Source: Paracoccaceae bacterium (lineage in GTDB: Bacteria; Pseudomonadota; Alphaproteobacteria; Rhodobacterales; Rhodobacteraceae). Taken from it: 64,000 bases of DNA. The notes below the pieces were generated by a model. It was not told the DNA's origin. It saw nothing but the letters and a program-made list of their open reading frames with translations, and made no database searches. The DNA is taken from positions 1 to 64,000 of the forward strand of contig JAIOJF010000043.1 in NCBI GenBank assembly GCA_019911965.1, read 5' to 3'. This document shows positions 25,891 through 35,300 of the stretch, in pieces (the first letter of the stretch is position 1; every line of letters begins with the position of its first letter). Made by a program: the position numbers and the translations under genes.

Positions 25891-28826
25891 GCCGGTTGAC
25901 CACAGGCGGTCAGATTGACCGCAGTCAGAAAATCGCGTTCCAGTTTGATGGACGCACCTTTCAGGGTTTCAAGGGCGATACCTTGGCCTCGGCCCTGCTG
26001 GCAAATGACGTGCGGCTGGTCGGGCGCAGTTTCAAATACCACCGGCCGCGCGGCATACTGACCGCTGGCAGCGAGGAACCCAACGCCCTGATGCAAATGG
26101 GGTTGGGGGATCAGACTACGCCCAACGTACGCGCGACAACACAGGAACTGCATGACGGCCTGATTGCCGCCTCGCAGAACCGGTTTCCGTCGCTTGCCTT
26201 TGACCTGCTCAGCGTAAACGATCTGATGGCACCGTTTTTCAGCGCCGGATTTTACTATAAGACCTTCATGTGGCCGAAATCCTTTTGGGAAAAACTTTAC
26301 GAGCCGATCATCCGACGCGCCGCCGGTCTGGGCGCATTGTCAGGCAAGGCGGATACGGCGCTTTATGACAAAGCCTTTGCTTTTTGTGACCTGCTGGTGA
26401 TCGGCGCCGGGCCTGCCGGACTTATGGCGGCGCTGACGGCTGCGAAAGGCGGCCTTGACGTTATTCTGGCAGACGAGGATTTCACCCTTGGGGGACGGCT
26501 GAACAGCGAAACATTTGAAATCGACGGCCAGCCTGGGCGAGACTGGGCGGCGGCCACGGTCGCAGAACTGGCGGCAATGGACAATGTCAGGCTGATGGCG
26601 CGCACCACGGTGACCGGGGCCTATGACGGCGGCACTTATGGCGCGCTGGAGCGGGTGTCGCACCACCTGAGTACACCACCAAAGGATCGCCCGCTTGAAA
26701 CCTTTTGGCGGATCGTTGCGAAACGCGCCATCCTTGCAGGGGGGGCAATTGAACGCCCAATCGCGTTCCCGAACAACGACCGCCCTGGGGTGATGATGGC
26801 CGCAGCCGTTCGCAGCTACGCCAACCGTTTTGCGGTTGCCCCCGGCAAGGCGGTCAGCGTTTTTACCAACAACGATGATGGTCATCGTACCGCCCGCGAC
26901 CTTGTCGCCCTGGGGATTACAGTCGCTGCGGTTATCGACACGCGCCGCGAGGCGCCGTATGGCGAAGGTTATCCGGTCTTAAAGGGTGCTGAGGTCACAG
27001 ATACCAAAGGCCGATTGGGGCTGCGCGAAGTTATTGTGCGCACAGAATCGGGCCAGAAAACCATCAAAACCGATTGCCTTGCCGTCAGCGGCGGCTGGAA
27101 CCCTTCGGTTCACCTGACCTGCCACATGAACGGGCGGCCGGTCTGGCGCGAGGATATTGCAGCGTTTGTGCCCGTGGAAAATGCCATACCCGGACTGCTT
27201 ACCGTGGGTGCCGCGCTGGGCGATTTTTCAACCCATGCAGCTTTGGCAACGGGACAAAAGGCGGCAGCCACGGTTCTGGCGGAAATGGGCAAAACGACGT
27301 CTGCAGAAAAACTTCCGAAGGCTGAGGATGCACCGATTGCGCTTGCGCCCTTCTGGCACGTCAAAGGCACCAAGGGTCGGGCCTGGCTGGATATGCAAAA
27401 CGATGTCACCACCAAGGATATTGTCCTGGCGCATCAGGAAAACTTCCGCTCGGTCGAGCATATGAAACGTTATACCACATTGGGTATGGCCACCGATCAG
27501 GGCAAAACCGCCAATATGGGCGCGCTGGCAATCATGGCGGACCTGACCGGGCGTTCGATCCCGCAAACCGGCACCACCACGTTCCGGCCGCCCTATACGC
27601 CGGTGGCAATGGGGGCCCTCGGGGCGCATGGGGCAGGCAAGGGCTTTGCACCGGAACGACTGTTGCCATCCGACACTGTCGGGCGCGAATTGAACGCACA
27701 TTTCATCGAGCTTGGCCTGTGGTACCGCCCCAGCCTTTATCCCTTGGCGGGCGAGACCCATTGGCGACACACCTGTGACCGCGAGGTCAGAATGGTGCGT
27801 GGAACCGTCGGGATCACCGACGTCACCCCACTGGGCAAGATCGACATTCAAGGGCCGGATGCGGCCACGTTGCTGGACCGTGTTTATACCAATAGCTTTT
27901 CAACCCTTCCCATCGGCAAGGTGCGCTATGGCCTGATGCTGCGCGAAGACGGGGCGGTGCTGGATGACGGCACAACCGCTCGGTTTGGCGAAAACCACTA
28001 TGTTCTGACCGCAACCGGCGGCGCTGCCGGCCTTGTGATGACCCATCTTGAGTTTTGCACCCAGGTACTGTGGCCCGAACTTGACGTGTCGGTGTTTTCC
28101 GTCACCGATCAATGGGCGCAATATTCGATTGCCGGACCCAAGGCGAGGGATTTGGTGAATGCACTGGTTGACGACCCGGTCACGAACGAAAGTTTCCCCT
28201 ATATGTCCTGCGGCGAGGCCATGATCGGCGGTGTCAAAGCCCGCCTGTTTCGGATCTCGTTTTCCGGCGAGCTGGGCTATGAAATCGCCGTACCGGCCCG
28301 CTATGGCGATGCCTTGGCCCGCGCCTTGGGCGAACAGGCAAAGGCATTGGGCGGTGGCTGGTACGGGCTTGAGGCGCTAAATGTGCTGCGGATCGAAAAA
28401 GGCTTGCTGACTCATGCCGAAATTGACGGGCGGGTAACGCCGGATGATCTGGGGCTTGGCAAAATGGTGTCGGGCAAGAAAGATTGTGTTGGCAAAACCT
28501 TAAGTGGCCGAGGCGCGATGCTGGCTGAAGACCGCGAACAACTGGTCGCGCTGAAAATCCCCGGCGAGGTGAATGCCTTCAGTGGCGGCGGGCATTTGTT
28601 CAAGGTCGGTGAAAAAATGATTACCGCCAACGATCAGGGTCATATTACCAGCCATTGTTTTTCGCCCACCTTGGGCCATCCGATTGCGCTGGCATTGCTG
28701 AAAAACGGGCGCGCGCGCACCGGGGAAAAGCTGGTGATGAAGGACTATGCCCGTAATCTGGAAATAACCTGCGAAGTCTGCGCGCCGGTCCATCTTGACC
28801 CAAAAGGGGAGAATCTCCGTGCTTGA
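25887..28826 (+). CDS. soxA: Sarcosine oxidase alpha-like subunit
   Basis: The protein has 979 residues. The N-terminal Fer2_4-like domain (FDGRTFQGFKGDTLASALL) lacks iron-sulfur cysteines, as is normal in this family. An NAD/FAD-binding region (LLVIGAGPAGLMAALTAAKGG) follows. The C-terminal third is a glycine-cleavage T-protein-like domain (YRPSLYPL..., GLEALNVLRIEKGLLTHAE) that passes the oxidised methyl group to tetrahydrofolate. The ATG at 25887 overlaps the soxD stop. Confidence 0.95.
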   Translation: MSRLTTGGQIDRSQKIAFQFDGRTFQGFKGDTLASALLANDVRLVGRSFKYHRPRGILTAGSEEPNALMQMGLGDQTTPNVRATTQELHDGLIAASQNRFPSLAFDLLSVNDLMAPFFSAGFYYKTFMWPKSFWEKLYEPIIRRAAGLGALSGKADTALYDKAFAFCDLLVIGAGPAGLMAALTAAKGGLDVILADEDFTLGGRLNSETFEIDGQPGRDWAAATVAELAAMDNVRLMARTTVTGAYDGGTYGALERVSHHLSTPPKDRPLETFWRIVAKRAILAGGAIERPIAFPNNDRPGVMMAAAVRSYANRFAVAPGKAVSVFTNNDDGHRTARDLVALGITVAAVIDTRREAPYGEGYPVLKGAEVTDTKGRLGLREVIVRTESGQKTIKTDCLAVSGGWNPSVHLTCHMNGRPVWREDIAAFVPVENAIPGLLTVGAALGDFSTHAALATGQKAAATVLAEMGKTTSAEKLPKAEDAPIALAPFWHVKGTKGRAWLDMQNDVTTKDIVLAHQENFRSVEHMKRYTTLGMATDQGKTANMGALAIMADLTGRSIPQTGTTTFRPPYTPVAMGALGAHGAGKGFAPERLLPSDTVGRELNAHFIELGLWYRPSLYPLAGETHWRHTCDREVRMVRGTVGITDVTPLGKIDIQGPDAATLLDRVYTNSFSTLPIGKVRYGLMLREDGAVLDDGTTARFGENHYVLTATGGAAGLVMTHLEFCTQVLWPELDVSVFSVTDQWAQYSIAGPKARDLVNALVDDPVTNESFPYMSCGEAMIGGVKARLFRISFSGELGYEIAVPARYGDALARALGEQAKALGGGWYGLEALNVLRIEKGLLTHAEIDGRVTPDDLGLGKMVSGKKDCVGKTLSGRGAMLAEDREQLVALKIPGEVNAFSGGGHLFKVGEKMITANDQGHITSHCFSPTLGHPIALALLKNGRARTGEKLVMKDYARNLEITCEVCAPVHLDPKGENLRA

Positions 28827-29367
28827 CCTTGTTGCAAAATCACCGCTCTCCGGTCTGCTTTCGTTGACGCAAGGCAGCGTGGCATTGACCGAAGCGACAC
28901 CCGCCTCGATCATTTCCATCGTGCCTTTCAAAGGGAGGGCGGCTGAGGCCGAGGCAGCACTGCAATCCGCATACGGTGTCGGTTTGCCACCTCTTGGTGG
29001 CGTCTCGCAGGTTGCGCAAAACCGTGTGTTGTGGTTTGGTGACGGCCAATATTTGTTGATCGCGGACCGTGCCGAAATGCCAAAGATCACCGAAATCGCA
29101 GCAGTCACAGATCAAAGTGACGCCTGGGCCGTCATGCACCTTGAAGGCCGCGATGCAGCCGCCGTTCTGGCGCGCCTCTGCCCCATTGATCTGCGGCCTG
29201 AATATTTCAGCAAAGGCCAGACCGCGCGTACAGAAGTGGCCCATATGCCGGCCATTGTGACACCGACCGTGAATGGTTTTGAAATCATGGTGATGCAAAG
29301 TTTGGTAAAAACGGCGGTAAAAAGCCTTCACAGTGCGATGAAATCCGTGGCAGTGCAGAAAATGTGA
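28819..29367 (+). CDS. soxG: Sarcosine oxidase gamma-like subunit
   Basis: The 182-residue protein probably starts at GTG 28819 (GGGAGA upstream), overlapping the soxA end by 8 bases. Features typical of the weakly conserved gamma subunit are VLWFGDGQYLLIAD, AWAVMHLEGRDAAAVLARLCP and ARTEVAHMPAIVTP. It ends the catabolic operon. No clear terminator is seen in the 79 bases before the prophage genes. Confidence 0.88.
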   Translation: MLDLVAKSPLSGLLSLTQGSVALTEATPASIISIVPFKGRAAEAEAALQSAYGVGLPPLGGVSQVAQNRVLWFGDGQYLLIADRAEMPKITEIAAVTDQSDAWAVMHLEGRDAAAVLARLCPIDLRPEYFSKGQTARTEVAHMPAIVTPTVNGFEIMVMQSLVKTAVKSLHSAMKSVAVQKM

Positions 29368-29446
29368 TGCACGCGTTTTTCAACTTAACCTCAGCACCAA
29401 CTCACCCGCAGAAGTGCAGGCATTCTCGTATAGCACTTAAAGCATT

Positions 29447-29725
29447 TCAATCTCTCGCGACTGCTTTGAGAGGTTTTCGCGAACACACCCGCGTTAGCTC
29501 CCGCGTGATGGCATAGTCCTTAAGCATCTCCACAGCCGCCGAGCTTTGCGGCAACATTGCCACTTCCTCTGCCGCCCGCGCCTGAAACCCCGCGCTGTAT
29601 TCCACCACAGGCGGACACACACCGGCCACCGGCTCAGAACTCACCGTCGCGCAAGCGGTCAACAAGCTCGTCACGAGTGCGAGGACGGCGCGCCGCTGCT
29701 TCCAGCATTCGGCGTTGAATTTCAT
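29447..29725 (-). CDS. Rz1-like outer-membrane lipoprotein spanin
   Basis: This 92-residue protein from the ATG at 29725 (CGGAGAAAGCAA upstream) has a lipoprotein signal with the lipobox LTAC near residue 25. The N-terminus overlaps the preceding gene in another frame by 92 bases, as Rz and Rz1 genes do. It would span the periplasm with the inner-membrane partner and fuse the membranes at lysis. Identification rests on architecture and lipobox, because spanins are poorly conserved. Confidence 0.65.
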   Translation of the reverse strand: MKFNAECWKQRRAVLALVTSLLTACATVSSEPVAGVCPPVVEYSAGFQARAAEEVAMLPQSSAAVEMLKDYAITRELTRVCSRKPLKAVARD

Positions 29726-29891
29726 TTGCTTTCTCCGTGTTTTCAAGGCGCTGGGCCTGCCGTCCGGCTCGCTCGCCGGAGCGGCGCAGAGACATCAGGA
29801 ACAGCGATGTTGCGAGGGTAATGGCCACCCATTTTCCGACAGCCAGCGCAAACCGGCTGCCGGTGAGCCATGCGATCAGCGTTCCCATCAT
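29634..29891 (-). CDS. Rz-like inner-membrane spanin
   Basis: The 85-residue protein has one membrane segment (about residues 8-36) followed by a charged helical, coiled-coil-like tail (RLENTEKANEIQRRMLEAAA). Such membrane-anchored helical proteins with an overlapping small lipoprotein gene are i-spanins. It overlaps the endolysin gene by 4 bases (ATGA). Confidence 0.65.
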   Translation of the reverse strand: MMGTLIAWLTGSRFALAVGKWVAITLATSLFLMSLRRSGERAGRQAQRLENTEKANEIQRRMLEAAARRPRTRDELVDRLRDGEF

Positions 29892-30562
29892 CGCCTCCCC
29901 TTCCGCCAGTCATCCCAGCGGGCGTAGATGGTGGTCACGATGCCAATCAGCGCCACGGCGATGAACAGCCAGCGCATTGTGTCGAGGTAAGGGATCAACG
30001 GCTGGAGGGCGGATTGGGTGTCAGTCACGGCTTGTTGCACGACCTCGACACCCGCTGCGCCCAGCGTGGCGACACCGGCCGCCCCACCGCCCTTCATGGT
30101 TCGGCTCTCGGCAAGGCTTTCACGCAGACGCGGCGGTTCATCCGTAAACCGGGTGGCGCGGGGTGGAAACGGATCACCCCACTGTCGCGCGCGGCCGATG
30201 TCGATATGCATGAAGTTCTGCCGTGGGTAAAACCCGAAGCCGGTAAAGCCGACGGCGCGCGCTGCCGCCTCAAATTTCACCGGATCATGATTGGCCATGG
30301 AGATATCAAACGCCGCGCCTTGCAGATGCATGGAGTATTTTGCGCCACCGACCTGCCGGTTATAGTCCGGGCTGCGATAGGCGGACTGCACGATCAACGG
30401 CACGCCGAGGCGGGTACGAAGGGCTTGCAGCAGATCAAGGGCCGCCTCGTTGATCTGGATCTTGCCATCGCCACGACAGGCGATTTCTTCAGGTGAAAAA
30501 TCTGGCCAGCGCCAGAGGGTTTTCGGTACATCGCGCCAGTCGGCAAAAGCGTGAGTGGTCAT
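29888..30562 (-). CDS. Endolysin-like M15 peptidase with C-terminal membrane segment
   Basis: The protein has 224 residues from the ATG at 30562. The peptidase M15-type core has zinc-site residues in YSMHLQGAAFDIS (His, Asp) and NFMHIDIG (His), after QSAYRSPDYNRQVGG. It would cut peptide cross-links of the cell wall. A C-terminal hydrophobic stretch (TMRWLFIAVALIGIVTTIYA) anchors it to the membrane, so it may combine endolysin and holin-like features. It lies directly upstream of the spanin pair. Confidence 0.85.
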   Translation of the reverse strand: MTTHAFADWRDVPKTLWRWPDFSPEEIACRGDGKIQINEAALDLLQALRTRLGVPLIVQSAYRSPDYNRQVGGAKYSMHLQGAAFDISMANHDPVKFEAAARAVGFTGFGFYPRQNFMHIDIGRARQWGDPFPPRATRFTDEPPRLRESLAESRTMKGGGAAGVATLGAAGVEVVQQAVTDTQSALQPLIPYLDTMRWLFIAVALIGIVTTIYARWDDWRKGRR

Positions 30563-30576
30563 GGGGTCCTCCAAAA

Positions 30577-30601
30577 TGAAAAAGCCCGCCGGTGGGCGGG
30601 C
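30577..30601 (-). terminator. Intrinsic terminator upstream of the lysis genes
   Basis: On the minus strand GCCCGCC (30601-30595) pairs with GGCGGGC (30590-30584) around a 4-nt loop, followed by TTTTTC. It separates the tail transcript from the endolysin-spanin genes and would limit lysis expression unless antiterminated or read through. Confidence 0.8.
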
Positions 30602-30628
30602 CTGTGGTTGCGGGGATTTGAACGTGTT

Positions 30629-30910
30629 TCAGCCGAACAGTTTCAGCCTGACCGCTACACCGGCAATCAGCGCCAGCAGCAAGCCGGTGGTCAGCACGCG
30701 AATGATGGTTTGCCAGGCGGTGCGCCGGGCCATGCGCAAGGACTCCAGCAGCGTGCGCAGGTCATGAATGTCGATGGCGGCCTCTGGTCCGTCGAGACCC
30801 ACATCGGCCAGCGCGCAGAGCGCGCCACGCTCGGCTGCTCGCGCAAGCATGGCTTCGAATTCGTCTTCAGGCATGCGGACAAAGCCCGCTTCAAGTTTGG
30901 GCGGGGTCAT
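30629..30910 (-). CDS. Small phage membrane protein (DUF6127-like)
   Basis: This 93-residue protein has an acidic helical N-terminus (MPEDEFEAMLARAAERGA), a conserved DIHDLRTLLESLRMARRTAWQ motif region and a C-terminal membrane segment. It resembles the DUF6127 family seen next to lysis genes of Rhodobacterales prophages. A holin-type role is possible but not shown. Confidence 0.7.
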   Translation of the reverse strand: MTPPKLEAGFVRMPEDEFEAMLARAAERGALCALADVGLDGPEAAIDIHDLRTLLESLRMARRTAWQTIIRVLTTGLLLALIAGVAVRLKLFG

Positions 30911-30930
30911 GAAAACTCCTTCTTGAAATT

Positions 30931-32316
30931 TCAGGATTGCGGCGCGGTTGGCAGCAGATACTGGATGGCAATGCGCACATCGCCACCGGTGAAACCCCCG
31001 CCATTTGCCGTCAGCACAATCGGGGTTGATGCATAAAACGCCTGTGGTCCGATGACCCCGACATTGGTGCTGCCAAGGGCAACGCCAAGAACGCCGCCAA
31101 ACTTGGCGACCTCTCCGGCAATACCGCAGTCAAAGGAACTCGCGCCGGTAATTGCCGTAACCGTTCTTGCGGAAACACCAAACACAATCGCGCGGTCGGG
31201 AATGGCGATGATGGTGGTGACAGAAGCACCGGATAGCCCGGTGAGCAACTCCTCGGCGACATGCAGGCTGATCGCAGCGCCGTTTGGCGATTGTGCCAAT
31301 ACGGCATCCGGGACAGGTGCCGGGCTTTCCCCGATGCCAGATCCCAAAAGCACGACGTTGTCGATGGCCGCATTGTTATTGCTGCCGGTGTTGCGGTCCA
31401 CACTCAGCGTGATACGGGCGGTCGCGGCATTACCGGGCCGTGCCAGATTGAGGATGACCGGCTTAATCCCAACCAAACTGTCTGTTTTGCTGGCGGTGGT
31501 GGTCGCCAGCACGGATCCACCTGCATCAAGGATTTCAAAGGTGATCGCCGGGATGTCCTGATCCTGATAGTTTTTCAGAAGCTCGGCGGTGACCCAATAA
31601 AGTGCAGACGTATCGCCCGTAATATCAATGTCCTGATAAGCTGTCACCAGAGCTTGCGCCGATCCACCTTCACCGCCAGAGAAAACATAGGTTCCATTGC
31701 GCAATGCATTCGCCCCGGCGGTATCGTAGCCTGCCATTGTCGACCAATCAGCCACGGCAGCTGCGCCGACAGTGATGGTCCAGCCAGTACTGTCGCCGGT
31801 TTCAAAATCGCCGTTTATGACAGGAAGTTGCGTCAGCGCAGCCCCTCCGCTGCCACCGGATGCGGGCACAACAAATTCAAGGGCGGACTCCGCGCCATTG
31901 ACCTGCAGGGCCTTGCCCGCCTGTCCGGTAAAACCCGCTGGCGTGTCGCTCAGGGCCAAAAACGTTGATGTGCCGGTGGTCAGCGCAGTCCAGCCACTGG
32001 CCGTGTCATAGGTGATAATCCCACCCACATCCTGATCCCAGGCAATCCAGCCGCTCCGGGGAATGAACCGCAACCATGCGCCACTGGAGAACAGGGCCAC
32101 AGAGTTGTCCCAGCCTGCCCAGGCCCCGGTTGCGCCTGCGGCAATGATATAGCGATCGCCTTCAGCCACTGTGCCGGGCGGCATGGTCAGGTTGGCGGCG
32201 ATCACCGAAAGCTGGACCAGCCCGTCGAGCCGACTGAGGGCTTCATTCACGGTGACATGTTTCTGGGCCTGGGCGGCAGCCAGAAAGGGCAAGGCGAGGT
32301 TCGGCGTGCTGGTCAT
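30931..32316 (-). CDS. DUF2793 tail protein with inserted jelly-roll-like domain
   Basis: The protein has 461 residues. The N-terminal 115 residues (TPNLALPFLAAAQAQKHVTV, EGDRYIIAAGATGAWAG) form a DUF2793 domain. Residues of about 165-345 (NGDFETGDSTGWTITVG to AAIDNVVLLGS) look like a carbohydrate-binding-module-type beta-sandwich, which I infer binds surface glycans. The C-terminal part (SLHVAEELLTGLSGASVTT) occurs at the end of similar tail proteins. It overlaps the TIM-barrel protein gene by 4 bases, matching a tail-tip or adhesion role. Confidence 0.85.
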   Translation of the reverse strand: MTSTPNLALPFLAAAQAQKHVTVNEALSRLDGLVQLSVIAANLTMPPGTVAEGDRYIIAAGATGAWAGWDNSVALFSSGAWLRFIPRSGWIAWDQDVGGIITYDTASGWTALTTGTSTFLALSDTPAGFTGQAGKALQVNGAESALEFVVPASGGSGGAALTQLPVINGDFETGDSTGWTITVGAAAVADWSTMAGYDTAGANALRNGTYVFSGGEGGSAQALVTAYQDIDITGDTSALYWVTAELLKNYQDQDIPAITFEILDAGGSVLATTTASKTDSLVGIKPVILNLARPGNAATARITLSVDRNTGSNNNAAIDNVVLLGSGIGESPAPVPDAVLAQSPNGAAISLHVAEELLTGLSGASVTTIIAIPDRAIVFGVSARTVTAITGASSFDCGIAGEVAKFGGVLGVALGSTNVGVIGPQAFYASTPIVLTANGGGFTGGDVRIAIQYLLPTAPQS

Positions 32317-35300
32317 AGAGCTTCCCTGATGCTGATGGTTGTTTCAAGCGGCGTGCCGCGTCCAAGCGCGCCAAGTTGGTAGATCCGCACTGTCAGGCTG
32401 GTGATCGGACCGCCAAAATCCGCAACCTGCATGGCGCTGTCATAGGTAAACGCGGACGACGTCAGGCCAGAAACCGTGCGAACCACTGTGCTGCCATCGA
32501 GGATTTCCAGATCATAGCTCTCTGCGGCTTCCACCATCGGCGCCTCGGCCAGCACCCAGCTGTCCGCAGAAAGAGCCCGGGATCGGCGCGCCCAGCGCAA
32601 GGCGAGATCCCCATTGATCTCCTTGCGCATACGCAACTGGCACGGGGCGAAAGGCATCAAACCCCGTCCCTCCGGGGTGAATGTCAGCGCCGCCATCACA
32701 AGGTCCGACGGCGCGACACTGGCCGGTCCAACCCGCCAATACCACGGCAGACCGAGATCTGCTTCAGAAACCGACAAAGGTTGCAGCGCGGCATTCAGCA
32801 CGATGACCCGCGCCCCGATTGGGCTTGGATCCCCCATAGCAGCCTCAGTGCCGCGCTGACCACGCAACAGGCGGGTCAGCCGATATCGGCCTGGTGCCAC
32901 CAGCTCCGCCTGGCCAGCCTGAATAATCTCCCAGATGCCGGGCCCACTCTCGATCGCCAGTGAATTGGCGCCGGCAAACAGCTCCAAATCGGTCACGCTG
33001 GTCGGCATGCCGGAGGACAGATCAACCAGCAGTTCATTGCCGTGATCAAAGCGCCAGAGCGGCCCGGCGTGAAAATTTGCGGCAAGCGCGCCCATTTGCG
33101 CTGGTTGCCCAATGACATCCCGCAAGGTGAATCCAGCCTGCGAGGCGCTGCTCCAGACTGCAGCCGCGCCGTACCAGGGTTTTGCAAATATTGCCGCATA
33201 GGGCAGATGGGCGGGCACAGCCTCAGAGATTTGTGGCAGGTCGAGAAACGCAACTTCGGCCGGGCCAAAGCTGGTTGTGCCAGGCAGTTTTGCCGGGCGG
33301 ACCTGACCGGGTGGCAGGTCGTAAATCGCCCCGTCGGTCCGGATCGCCTCAATTGCGCGCGCGCCCGCATCTGAAACCCGCCCCAGACGATAGCTTATCA
33401 GTCGCGCATCATGATCAAGGGCGATGATATCGCCGGGATCAAAGGCGAGGCGTGACGGCGGAAGGCTGGCCGTCAGGGTTTCCCGTCCTACCCAGGCTTC
33501 CATCAGCGCACGGCGGCACCGGCGGTCTGCTTCCTCGGTTGGAACCGCCAGCGGAAAGCTTTCCGAAGCGATGCGGGAGGCGCCAACTGTGATCCGTCGG
33601 GCTTCAACCGTGACGGTATCATATTCCTCATCAGCCCGGATCACTTGCCATTTCAGCGCTTGCGGCATTTCGGTTTCCTGGCCACGGGTCAGCTCCATCA
33701 CATCGCCTTGAGCAGCGACCAACTCATCGGGCGTAATCGTGACAACGGGTTGACGGCCGCGCGGCTGAAACCGGATCACACCGCCGCTTTCCACCGCGTC
33801 AAAGCCAAAATGGCGCGCCAGTGTGGCGATCGAGGCGCGCGGGCTTTCAAGTGCTGTGATGACATAACCCTGCACGATATCAGCAAGCTCACTTGCATCA
33901 ATCAGCGCCGCGTCGAGACCGGCGCGGGCGCAAAGCTCGCGCAGCAGCGCAGCAAGGGTGATGGCTCCGGCACGTCCGTTCAGCCAGTGCCCCAACCGCC
34001 AGTTGGCCGCATCCGACCAGATGTCCGCCCGCGCCGGGAAATCCGGATAAGGCCTCGCATCCCAGGTCCAGACAGCGGCTTCATCCATGTCGATCATCGG
34101 GGCGGCGTAGGCGGTTGAGGTGGGATTGTATGCCGCCTCTGCCCAATGGCCGAGCATCGCCGTGAGATAGCGCCTCTGAATGATTTCGTCCTGCCAGCCA
34201 CGGGAATACCAGGGCAAAGCGCTTTCGGTCGATTTTGGATCAAGGAACACATTGGGCTGATTGGTGCCGCGATCGACCGCCGGACAGCCAAGTTCCGTGA
34301 AGCGGATCGGTTTGGATTGTGGGGCCCAGTCGGTGGATGAACCATTTTCCACCCCAGCCAAGCGGTCATAGTGCGGGTTTGACCACCAATTCCGGATGTC
34401 CTTTGGGCGAAACACCCAGGGCTTGCCATTGGCGCCATCCGTGATCGGCGTGCGGACTTGCGCCGCGCGATCTGCGTCTTTGGCATAGAACCAGTCAAAC
34501 CCCTCGCCACCTTCGATCCCGGCGCGCAGATACTCCAGATCATGGATCGAGGACCAACCGGCCTCGGCATCCAGATGATCCAACCCGTCGCGCCAATCCG
34601 ACAGCGGCAGGTAATTGTCGATGCCGATGAAGTGGATATTCGGATCAGACCACAGCGGGTCGAGGTGAAACAGAACATCCCCGGAACCATCCTGTGGCTG
34701 GTGGCCGAAATATTCCGACCAGTCGGCACCGTAACCCACATGGCCTAAAAGCACCTGCGGCGTGCCCGAGGTCAGGTGGATATCAAAATTCGAGGCAATC
34801 AACCCGTCATACATGATGATCTGCAGCTGGAGCCAGCGGGCTCCGGCTGGCAGAACACCACTGCCACTCGTCGTGTTGGTCGGCACAGACACGCTGGCGC
34901 TGGTGGAGGTGTTGAAGATGAGCCCGTTGAAAGAATGCGGGTAAGAAACATCCGGTAGCCCGCCCGCATCCGGCAGGCCGAAGGCGCGAAGCTGCAACCG
35001 CGTGCCACCCCAGATCCAGGTTTGCGTTGCCGAAAACGCGAGCGTTACATTGCCCGCATCGATATCCACGGCGGACACACCGGCGGCAATCAGGTCAAAG
35101 CATTTGTAGAGCGTTCGGTTGTTGGTGGCGCTGGTATCAATGGTTCCGGTGGTGACCGCTGGCGAGGGCGCGTTCCAGTTCTCCCAGGTTGGGGCGGTTG
35201 ATTCCATAACTCCTGCCGGGGTGTCGCCGGCATAGGGCACAAGGGTGAGATCGGTAAAATCAACCGGAATCGGATAAAGCCCGGTCGAGATCGTCACCAG

